NCBI GenBank assembly: GCA_963969365.1
Contig: OZ017746.1
Span: 3,596,001 to 3,660,000, forward strand
Length of the DNA stretch: 64,000 nucleotides
Direction: 5' to 3'
Source of the DNA: Asterochloris sp. CNOR1
Lineage: Eukaryota > Chlorophyta > Trebouxiophyceae > Trebouxiales > Trebouxiaceae
How positions within the stretch are numbered: the first letter of the stretch is position 1; every line of letters starts with the position of its first letter. Made by a program: the position numbers and the translations under genes. Under the pieces are notes generated by a model. It had not been told where the DNA came from. It did no database searches and saw only the letters and a program-made list of their open reading frames with translations. This document shows, in pieces, positions 23,775 through 33,893 of this stretch.

Positions 23775-26700
23775 CTAACCCTTGTTCATGGTGGTCATGT
23801 AGCCTTTCCAGCGCTGCACATTGGCTGCCGCACTGGTTAGGGCTGTCTCCAGGCGCTGCTTACTGATCATGACGGCTTGATGCAGGTCAGCTGTGAGATG
23901 CTGCACTGCAACTTTGTGGGCCAGGATTGCTGCACACTGGGCAGTGGCTGACATGCCGGTCACGATCTCCTCCTGCATGGCTGCAAAGCTGCCTGCTCCT
24001 ATTGTGGAAGGTGCAACTTTGGCTGGTACTGGCTTTGCTGCAGGCTTGCCAGCCACAGGTGCAGGTGTAGCTGGTGCCTCCAGGCCATAATTTGCTGCAT
24101 CACCTGCACTCCAGCCAAGGTCCTGCACACCACCAGACATGTTGGTGACTCAGCCCTTGAAAGCAGCTGGTCTCCTGCACAAAAACCAGTACAACTGTCT
24201 GCACCAAAGCCATGCGCAGTGCTCACCGTAAGGCTGACTGCTGGCGGTGGCAACGTCCACTGCATCTGGCTGAAGGGCCTGGCGACAAGCTCTGAGGCAG
24301 CGCCAGCTCCACCCTTGGCCCCCTGGACACATGCAGATCTCAGACCTTATTTGCAAATGCAAGCAGGCAGTTGCAGCATTGTGGCGCTCTTGACAGCAAC
24401 TGCCAGCTGCAGCATCAGGTGCTGGCTCACTGGAAACATGCTGCACATGTGCTTGCGCCCTCAGAGAGCATTGCTGAAATCCAATGCCCGACCTTGGCAT
24501 CCTTGGCAGCTGCTGGCTTGGTCGCTGGGGCGCCCTTTGTGCCACCGCCCGCCTGTGCCTGATCGCCATATGCTGCAGCGTTGGCCTGTGCCAACTGCTG
24601 CAGCTGCTTCAGGTTTCTCCGTGGCATTGCCCTGCAGTGGAACAAGCTCCACCAGCCTTAGGCAACAAAGGGTGTCCTTGTCTACAGGTACGGACTCCAA
24701 TATGACATGCTGCGTGATGGGCAGACTGTCCTGTAGCACCATCTTTAGATGATCAAGCAGTTGAGCGCAACCTGGGTGGCCGGGCAGCCCAATCGCCGGG
24801 GCTCAGCCCCACCTCAGTGCCTCCTCAGCACCTGGCGAGGGCACCAGATCGCCAGGCATCACGCAGCTGTCCACCAGTTGCACCAGCACCCTTGCCAGAT
24901 GCACCAGCCTAGCCCTGGCGGCGGGCCCCTGCCCCTCCAGCGCTTTCAGGGCGGCTGCTGCGTGCTCCCTGGCCAAGGCAGCAGCTGCAGTGCTGCGCTG
25001 CTGCTCTGCCTCATCCAGAGTGGCCAGCTCAGCCTGCCTGCAGGGGGGCCACACGACTGCTGGGCACCCCTAGAAGGAGGCTGCAGGGTGCTTGCACTTG
25101 CATCCGTCAACATGGAATGCGCTGGTTGCTGTGCAGCTTGTCATGCAGGGTGGTGGCTGTCAGCAAGGCGCTTTGCAGTTTTGTGCCTGAGCCACTTAGG
25201 GCTTCAGGTGGAAGGGCCACCAGTGGTCCCTGTGCTGGGCTGCTGCACCCGCTGCAGAGCCACATCACCGATTTGGATGCGCCAGGCTGGGGTGCAGGCC
25301 CCGCTTGTGTAGCAGGAACTGACGGCTCAGGTCCTCATGGCGCGCCAGGAAGGGGGCATCCAGGGCAGCCCGTTCAGCTGCAGCCTCCTGCAGCTCATGC
25401 TCAGATAGCGCATGGGTGGCTGCACCTGGCAGGCGCTCCAGCAGACCCTGCAGAGTGACTACCTGCAGGGCAACACACCTGGTCATGGACCCAGACAGCT
25501 TCTGCATGCTGTGCCCAACTGTGCTGAGGGAAGCCATGTCTGTGTCTGAGACCAATGGTTTCAAGGACAAAGTGCTGCATGTAAGAGTTGCATAGATATG
25601 CAAAGCATGCAGAAGTGGCAAGCAGTGCCCCACCTGCACATGCAGCTGGCTGACGGCGGCGGAGACATGCTGAGCCAGCTGCTCTTGCAGATCCTGCAGG
25701 ATCTTGTGGTTGAAGGCCACCAGCTCTGGCAGCGTGGGGGGGATTCGTTCGGGACGGGTGATCAGGCCAGCCAAAGCCTGCAGCAGGGCAGTGCATTGCC
25801 AGCATCATTTGAATGGGCTAGAGGCGCTGAAAAGAGACGAAGACCACTGTTTGCCACATGTCAGCTGCGCATGCGCTGCAGCTGGACGGTGCGCATGCAG
25901 CGACAATGACCTATGGCAATCTGTCAAGGCTGCAATGCTCCAGACTGACCTCTCCACCTGCACCCTTCTTGACAGCAGGGGTACTTGGCTTGCTGGCAGT
26001 TCCTGGCCTGGCTGCAGCCTTCTGTGTGCTGCCTGCAGCAGGGGGCTTCTTCCCTGCTGCGGCAGCAGCCTTCTCTGCTGCCACTGCCTGCTCTGCCAGC
26101 ACCTTGTAGAAGTCAGTGACCACGCCCGCAGTTGCTGCGTCACAGCTCTGAATGGAGACTGCAATGCGCTGCTCGATGGTGGTGCCATCTGGCGCAGGCT
26201 GATCAGGAGCAGCGCCACCTGCAGACAGTGCTGCTGGTCAGGCAGGGCAGAGATGCACCAGATAAGCATGGGAGACATCTGATGGCCACATGCCCTCAGG
26301 TCGCAATCAGCCCAAAGAGCCCACACATCAAGGGACAAAGTGAGCATGCAGAAGACAGCTTGGTACATGTGGACGACCCAGGCCACATCAGACTGTGCCT
26401 GACCTGCTCCTGGAATTGCAGCGGCGCCTGTCTCCCCTGCCTGCCCTGCCTGCCCTGCTGCCAGGACAGCCACATCCACCTCGTCTGCAGGCACCTTGGT
26501 GGCCAGCGCCTGCAGGCTGAGCGCCCGTCCCAGGAGGCGGCGCCTCACTCGGTTGCAAGTCTGCAGTAGCTCCTGGCACAGGGCCAAGCCTCCACTCTGC
26601 ATGCAGCAGGGCAGCCGCGAGCTGTGGCTGCAGTGCTGACGTGGACCGACTGAAGGGCTGCTGGAAGGATGCTGGACCTACCAGTGGCCACAGATCCTGA

Positions 26701-29700
26701 CAGCTAGGCGGCATGTTGGCGTGACTGAAGGTCACATAAGCTCAAAGCAGGGATGTACCTGCTGAGGTCCGAGCAGCTCCTCCAAGCGGGTCAGGTCTAC
26801 AGCAATGTCTGCTGCCACTGCGCTGCTGGCATCAAACTCCTTCTGCGCAGTCTTTCTGGCGCCGTCTGCAGAGCAGACCAAGGCCTTCTCGTCACCAGTT
26901 GCTGCCTGCTTGCAGACATGGCATCAGCACTCCGTAGGCAACAGTGGGAACGTTTTGAAGGATCACAGCACCCTGGTGGCCAATGACAAATGGGGCGGGG
27001 CAGGAGCAAGTAATCGGGCCTCGTATGCATGAAAAGGCCTACCTATGGCTCTGTTGAGGGCCTCAATCAGGGCCAGATCCCGCCTATGTGGTGGCAGAGC
27101 TGCCACCAGGTCTGACAGGGCGACATCTGCCCGCTGCAAAACGGCGCGCTGAGCAGCCTCCACATGTCCCTGTTGCTTCACCCTGTACACAGCAGCCAGC
27201 TGCAAGCACTGCATTGGACTACTCCACCGGGTGCAAAGCTGGCAAGGCCAACTTCTAAGCCTCCAGCAGTGCATGCAAACTGTGTCAGAAACCATGTGCA
27301 GGCGCCATGGCATCCACGCTGTGCCTCCCGAGGAAACCCCTCGATGGTGCCGACCGCACCTGGTGTCCTCAATGGCAGCCTCCAGCTGCGCCAGCTGCTG
27401 CTGGAACCGAGTGATGCTGTCAGGCGCGAGCCTGCCGCCCTGCTCAAACGGCACAAAGGTCTCTGCCGCAAACTTGGCAGCCACGCCCAGCAGCTTTTGG
27501 ATGCTGGCTGCACTGGCCTCCAGCTGCCTGGCAGCCATTGCAGTGACCTCCTTCTCCAGCTTCACCTGGACAAAGAGCTCTGTGCATTGTAAGAAGCAGC
27601 CTGCAGACTGAGCCGCGATGTGGCAGACTGTATGTGCCTGGCAGCCTGCACCCTGATACAAACAGAGGGGCATGATCCCGCACAAACAAACTCGTTGAAG
27701 CAGCTCTCTTGTGCCTGGCACCCTCATGCTGCACTCAGCAGGTATCTGATCACCCGAAAGGCCTCTGCCTCACGCTGCCTGATCTCCAAAAACTTGACGC
27801 TCTGAGCCCCAAACAGCAACTGCTGCATGCTCTGCAGGTGGTCCACCAGCTTGATGTTGCTGGCCTCGTCTGCAGCCGCTGCTGCCAGAAAGTCCTTCTG
27901 CTGAGCCGCCAGCGCTTTGGCCTGCAGGGAGGCCGGCGTCGAATAAGTCCAGGGGCAAAGGGCATTTGATTGTGCGAGAACAAAGAATGGTTAGCCTACC
28001 TGAGCCGACTGGCATATAGCACGCACTTGTGCCTTGGCTTGGACAGCAGAGCTGTTGCAAACACCTCTGCAGCAAACTTCGGCCTCACCTGGCTACGCAT
28101 GAAGAGCTCCATGCGGCGGCGCTGAGCCACCAGCTCCACGGAGCGCGCCTGGCGCACCTCCTCTTCCACCTGGCCAGCACGAGGTCTGCACCCCGAAGGA
28201 CATCAAAGTTGCTGCTCAAGGTGGGACGCGGGGTGTAAGTCGGTGCCAGGAAGGCAGCTGGGGCCACTGATGATGTGCATGCTAATCCGTGGGCAGGAAT
28301 GCAAGCATGGCTACATAATTGGGGCAATATCAAACTCAGTTTGACTGGTTGCTTGAGTGGCTGCCGTGGTGCTTGTGCTGCATGGCAGCAGGCAGGCAGC
28401 ATGGAATGGGCAAGCAGCTGAGTGAGTTGCTGTGGGTAGCCGCTGTGATGTGGGATTTCACATAGCATGCGGCAGGGAGCATGAGCTGGGGCCCCACCTG
28501 TGGGTGTGCAGACGCCCCTCCAGCTCCTCGGTGACCCTGACCTCCGTGTCAGCACACCATTCATCTGCAGCCGTCTGGGTCTGCTCTGTGAAGGACAGCA
28601 TGTCCTGCAGGAAGCGCACCTGCACCAGCCAGGGCACATGCTTGAAGTGCCTCACAGAGCCTATGTCTCTTCCTGCTAGTGAAGACTGACCCCTGGATGC
28701 TGTGGCAGCACGCAGATGCAGGCACAGGCTTGGCCTGCACATGAAACAAGATCTTGCAGAATGACAGCTGCTGCTGTGTCTGGCTGGTGGCAGTTTCTGA
28801 AACCCCGCACCTGCATTGCCAGCAGATGCGCCCGCATCTCCCCCTCTGGCAGCTGCTGGTGCCCCCACAGGGGCTGCCCATCAGCAGCTGCAGCTGGTTT
28901 ACTGAGCCTCTCAGCCCTGACAGCTGCTGCAGCCTGTGCCTGCTCTGCCTCCGCTGCTGCCTCTGCTGCAGCTGCAGCCGCCGCAGCCTCAGCAGCGGCT
29001 GCCTCGGCAGCAGCCTTGCTGCCCTTGGGGGCTGCCTTGGCCTTGGCTGCAGGTGCAGCAGCAGTGGGGGCAGCCTCTGCAGCAGGCTCCAAAGGGGCTG
29101 CAGCCACAGGCTCTGCTGCTGGCTCGGTTCTGGCATGTGCCTGCTGGAAGACATCCTGCTGGGTGACAAAGTCTAGCCCCCGGTGAGAGACCAGCACATG
29201 CTGCACCTTCAGGGCTGCTGCTGGCTCTGCCTGCTTGCTCTCAACTGACGCTGGTGATGCTGGTGCCCCTTGCTGGTCTGCATCTCCAGGCGAATGGTCT
29301 GCAGCAAGGGCAATTGCAGATATGAGCTTCAACTTTAATGATCCAACAGACTTTCTGCCCCTTGTTGGCGCAATGCTTGTTGAACTGCAGACAGCAACAT
29401 GTGGTGACTGCCACCTGCCAGGCAGAGCAATGTTGATGTCCTGGTGTCCAGGCAGCTGCAGCTGTGCAACTGCAGTACCTGGCACAGCTCCGCCCTGAGT
29501 TGGAGCTGAAGGTTGTGCCGACACGCACAACAGTGCACAGAGATCCTGCTGATACGCTGCATTGGCAGCCTGGACACTCTGCGGGTGCTGCCTCAGCATG
29601 GCCACCTGTCCGCTGTGCACGCCACGATACCCAGCCTCAATGCTGCAGGGCACCAGGGGCAGACAGAGTCAGCCAGCCATCCTGATATAGCCTACACCAA

Positions 29701-32700
29701 GGCAACAACGATTGAGCTGCAGGCGGTGTCATCACTACAGTTCGGCAAATGTCAACTACACAATTGCACCAGGTTTGACAATGGGGCTGCCGGCAGGGCC
29801 CTCACCTGTCTAGCACCTGCAGTGCTTCAAGCACTCGCTCATCCAGCTGAGCCTCAGAGGCTGCCTGGGTGACCACCGTCACAGCAATAGCAAAGCTGGC
29901 CTCCCTGTCTGCATCGCTACTGTTGAAGTCCTGCACAACAGCCTGGGTCACAAGAGCAGAAGACCAGGCAGCTGTGAAGCCCGCTGCCACAGCAGGCAGC
30001 TGATGCTTGGCCAGGAGACTATGAGCGTTTCAGCCAACAAGCAGCTGGTACTCCAATTGAAAGGCCAGGACTGGCAGCTTTGCACTCGACATGGCAGCCA
30101 GACAGTGCCCCAAAGCAGCACCCCTGCACTCTGCCAGCAGCGGACTGTGTAGACATATCAATCAGCGCCCCACCTGCCGCAGACTGTCCAGGGTCTGGCG
30201 CAGACTGCGCTCTAAAGCCTCGCTGCCTTCCTTGTGGTCACAGTGCAGCTGGGCCACCTGGTGGCACAGGTGGGCCACTGCCGTCACACCTTTGCCCCAA
30301 CTGGCTGCCTGCTGCTCGAGGAACATGTGGGTGTGCTCCAGTAGCTCCTGAGCTTTGTCTGCCCGCTGCTGCATCACTGGGAGGCAGGTGCTGGCCAGCA
30401 GCTGCTGCAGCTCAGCCTCAGGGTAGCCACCGCAGGCCCTCACCTGCAAGGCACAACTATGTGATCAGGCTCACTGCTCAGCCTAGGCGTGCATGGGATG
30501 CCAGAAGGCAGCAGAAGCAGTCAATGGTCACTGATTACAACACAAGTCTTGGTTGATCTTCAGCAAGATGCCAACATTGTGCTGCCACATCATCAGCGCA
30601 GCACTTACCTGCTCTTCAAGCAGCTGCAGGGCTGCCTCAGCTGCCGCCTGCAGCTGCTCCTCATGTTGCTGCAGCTCCTGCTGGACTGCACTGCGCTGTG
30701 TGCGCCAGTCCTGCAGGATCTGGGATCCTGCTGCAACCCAGGCAGCTGTCTGTGCCCGGCTGGTCCCTGGCGGCAGCAGCTTGTCTGAGGCCTGAAGGTG
30801 CCCCACAAGAGCCTGCATGAATGCCACACCGGTCAAGCAAATTCGAAGCAAATGTGGTCACGCCAGACATGATCCTGCTTTGCATGGGGCCAGGCCTGAA
30901 GCCGGGCCAGCTTACCAAAAAGGCTGCCTGCTGAACTTCCCGCAGCCTTAGATACAGCTGCAGACGCTCCAGAGTCTCTGCAAATTCAGGGCTCTGAATG
31001 CGAGCATTGAACGTCTGCATGGCATGCTGCGTCCTGAGAGTGCGCCAGTTCGCAAGGGCCTTCTCCCAGCGTGTGAACCTGACTGCCTCAGCGTCAATCT
31101 CTGCCAGGCGCAGCTGCCGCACCAGGTCTGCATACGTTCGCCTGCAACAAGCAGACCTTGCTAGGCTGATGCTCCCCAGCTTGTGGTGGCACACAGCAGC
31201 ATGAGTAAACGTGCAGCACCGGGGCTCCTGCTGCACAGCAACAAAGCAGCTGCAACAGAAGTGAGCAGCCGGCTCAGCCTCTAGCATGCTGAATGTGCCG
31301 CAGCCCTGAGCCTTGCTGAGCCCAGAAGCTTGACGCAGTGTGCCAATGCTGTGGTTGAAGGGGCCACCTATTTCTCAGCAAGTCCAGGTTGACATCCAGA
31401 GCCTGCTGCTCCACCAGCCTCTCCACGTCCCCAGGCGACACGTGTGCAATATCATGCAGCGCATGGGTAGCTTCCAGCAGGGCTGCATCCACTGTTGCAC
31501 GCCTCTGCGCCTCTGCCTCCTGCAGCAGAGGCAGTCACATCCTGGCAGCGATTCGTGCAGGCCTATACTCAGCTGCATGTCTTCAGGTGGCTAGGCTAAC
31601 AAAGCGCACCTCGGTGCAAGGAGATGGCTGCCTCTGCTGCAGGGGTCCTGTCGGATCTCATTTCAAATAGACTCTTACCAAGCATGTTGGGCATGCATCT
31701 ACAACTCTTCTTTGGTGCCCACAAATGCGTTCCATCCGTGAAGGCAACAGCCTGATAACATGAGGCCTACCTCCAGGCATGCACGCATCTGGTTGATGGT
31801 CGCCAACCGCTGAGGGGTGTGTGCAGCCACAGCCTGCCAGATGCCGTGCACCTCAGCCTCCTCCAGCTCCATGACCTGGACAGTGCAGGAGCCACTGCAC
31901 AGCGCGCCAAAGCAATAGTTGCTGCACAGTCGCACAGCAGACGCTGCACATCAAGACAGTCTAAACCAGGCTGCGAAAGCTGGTAGGGCGCATGGAACCA
32001 GGTGGCTGCTGCAGCAACATGTGGATTATTTTGAGCCTGCTGCCTTGTGCCCGGTGCAGCAAATGCACACAAAGAAGGTGAGTGGATCTGGCTCACCCTG
32101 TCCTTGGCCAGCTGGGCCATGACCGCCTCCAGGGCATCGTCATCAGCAGCCAAGTGCTGCTTGCAGGCAGCAGCATACCCGATAACAGCCTGCTTCAGGG
32201 CGCCGTCTGCAGCCTCCCTGCGCGGCCAGCGGGGATCTTCAGCAGCTGCGCATGGAGATGCCTTGGTCCCAAAGGGCCGCAGGACGAGGGGCAGATTGGC
32301 AGTCTAAAGCTCTCAGGGGGCAGAGTGCTGTCTGCCAAGCTGCACACCTCTGCTGCAGGCAGGTTTGCAAGGCTGCTTCATGGCGCCGGCGCCTGCTCTC
32401 CAGCATGGCTGCGATGCCCCGGGACGCATGCTCAGGCCACCTGCACTGGGCAGGCGCGCTTGTCGCTTAAGACTTCTGGACTGCATGGTGTGCAGGGGTC
32501 CTTCACTGAGCGTGTTTCAATGGATGTGACCTCTTGGACGCTCGCTGTCATTGGGGTTTGGCTGTCGAGCATGCAGGGGGCACAGACCTGAAGTGGGCCG
32601 CATGGATCTTCTGCACGTCTGCATACAAGCCATGCACCTCCTGCGGTGCCGGCTCTGCAAAGTCTGTGACGTCAGGTCTGAGAGCATGCTCCGGCTCTGC

Positions 32701-32970
32701 ATGTGAATACTTCTGGGGTGTCTGCAGAATAAAGGTGGCGTTTGCCCGAGCAGTGTTGCCATTGCTGTAAATATAAAGCTTTGCCACTGCTGCGACAAGG
32801 CTCTTCACCTGAACCTTGGAGCCAGGGGTAGGACTGGAGCTCCGGCTGCGGTGATGCGCCAGAGCATGGAGAAGAGACTGACCAGGCAGTTGCTTCCCAG
32901 GCCTTTCCACAGGGTCTGCATACAGCCTCCAACTTTGAGCATTGCTCTGGTGCACTGCCTCCTGCACCAT
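23775..32970 (-). CDS. CCDC180: CCDC180-like coiled-coil protein (DUF4455/DUF4456)
   Basis: Large, mostly helical protein matching CCDC180, a cilium/flagellum-associated family whose mechanism is poorly known. The ATG at 32970 gives MVQEAVHQSNAQSWRLYA. The N-terminal DUF4455 region is recognisable over successive exons: ESRRRRHEAALQTCLQQR (about 32345-32400), the exon at 31770-31895 (EVHGIWQAVAAHTPQRL), VERLVEQQALDVNLDLLRN (about 31375-31430), RRTYADLVRQLRLAEIDAE (about 31085-31142), RWEKALANWRTLRTQHAM (about 31020-31075) and SDKLLPPGTSRAQTAAW. This order and the Trp/Leu spacing mirror human CCDC180. An Ala/Glu-rich segment lies at about 28900-29110. The C-terminal part (25300-25760, 24800-25040, 24660-24742) ends RWKGYMTTMNKG-stop at 23775, again like CCDC180 tails. 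About 25 exons; several middle exon edges are unresolved. ATG 24140 is internal. Confidence 0.7.
28900..29110 (-). repeat. Ala/Glu low-complexity segment within CCDC180
   Basis: A GCA/GCT/GAG-rich stretch encodes an Ala-dominated run with regular Glu (AAAEAAAAEAAAA-type) and Lys/Ala before it. It predicts a long single helix or coiled coil. Codons are mixed rather than one repeated trinucleotide, so it is not a simple microsatellite. Confidence 0.75.
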
Positions 32971-33292
32971 GGCTGCAATTCTTCCTATTGCTGCCCAGCA
33001 GATGGCCGAATTTTGCTTTTGCTTTGACCTGGTCTATGTTCCCGCTGCTTGGCGCCCGCCTCCATCCCGATCACTGCTGCAGTAAAGCTTGGCAGGGGAG
33101 CTTTAGGTGGGGGGCCGCCTGCTGCTCTGCATGGCCATGTCGCTGTGCAGCCTGATGCTCTCAATGCTGCAAGGTCTTGTCGCAGGTGCATCACCTGACA
33201 GTGCTGCAACACCCTTGAATGATCGTCGCAATTGCAGGGGCTGCTCTTGAGCGCAATGCAGTGCTAACACAACACGCACCACGATAGCAGCC
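32971..33292. promoter_or_regulatory. Divergent 5' region of CCDC180 and TMEM230
   Basis: 322 bp between opposite-facing ATGs at 32970 and 33293. No conserved coding segment and no clear TATA element were seen. It should hold both promoters. Confidence 0.45.
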
Positions 33293-33730
33293 ATGCTGTC
33301 ACATCAGGAATCTGGTGTCCCTGAGGACTTCAGAGTCTATGGCCAGACAAGTACAGAGACCCCTTGGCGCTCCATCTACCTCGCAGCTGGCCTTCTCATT
33401 GCTGGAGTCGTGCTGCTGTTTACTGGTATCGGCCTGTGGGCTACTGATCCTGATGCACATGGTAGGCCCTGGTGCACAGGCCCCTGCTCTGCTCGATCAG
33501 AGTGCCCATCTGTTGCACATGCGATGGGCCTTCTGATGCAGTGCCCAGGGCTTCCAGAGTGTGCAGGGAGTGCACTGCGCAGCAAAGCATCCCAAATCTG
33601 CTGTGCAGGTCTTGTTCTGTTTGTGCTGGGCCTTGTGATCTTTGTGCCTGGCGCCTACTTCTCTAGAATCGCCTACTACGCTTACAAGGGCAGGGAGGGG
33701 TACAGTTTTGATGCCATCCCAAATGTCTAG
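33293..33730 (+). CDS. TMEM230: TMEM230-family two-span membrane protein
   Basis: Small endomembrane protein family implicated in vesicle trafficking in animals. The ATG at 33293 gives MLSHQESGVPEDFRVYGQTS, then PWRSIYLAAGLL and a first membrane helix (AGVVLLFTGIGLW). An intron at 33462-33608 (GTAGGC to TGTGCAG, 147 nt) separates DPDAHG from LVLFVLGLVIFVPGAYFS. The family signature RIAYYAYKGREGYSFDAIP precedes the stop at 33730. The spliced protein is 96 residues with a short lumenal loop, as in the family. The intron has no in-frame stop and is a multiple of three, so an unspliced message would still translate with 49 extra residues. WDCP-like starts 163 bp downstream on the same strand. Confidence 0.9.
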   Translation: MLSHQESGVPEDFRVYGQTSTETPWRSIYLAAGLLIAGVVLLFTGIGLWATDPDAHGRPWCTGPCSARSECPSVAHAMGLLMQCPGLPECAGSALRSKASQICCAGLVLFVLGLVIFVPGAYFSRIAYYAYKGREGYSFDAIPNV

Positions 33731-33893
33731 AGGTACAGTTGTGACAATTGCAGGCTGCAAAATCAGCATGCTGAAGGGCCAGACGAGCTGCCATGCGACC
33801 CCTGCAGTCCCTTGCATGGCATCTGACTTGCATGGCCCACTGACCTCTCTGTGAGCCTGGCAAGTCACACATTCAGATGAGGCTGCAGAGCCC

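Noticed and set aside
23775-24140. A separate gene starting at the ATG at 24140 (MSGGVQDLGWSAGDAANYG)
   Set aside because: The peptide ends in a Trp-rich tail like CCDC180 C termini and is preceded by exons of the same style, so it is read as the last exon of the large gene.
26430-26465. CCTGCCTGCC microsatellite as a regulatory element
   Set aside because: It is a short run inside a CCDC180 exon and is explained by coding Gly/Ala/Gln codons on the other strand.
28716-29186. 156-codon plus-strand frame rich in Ala/Ser
   Set aside because: Antisense shadow of the Ala/Glu segment of CCDC180.
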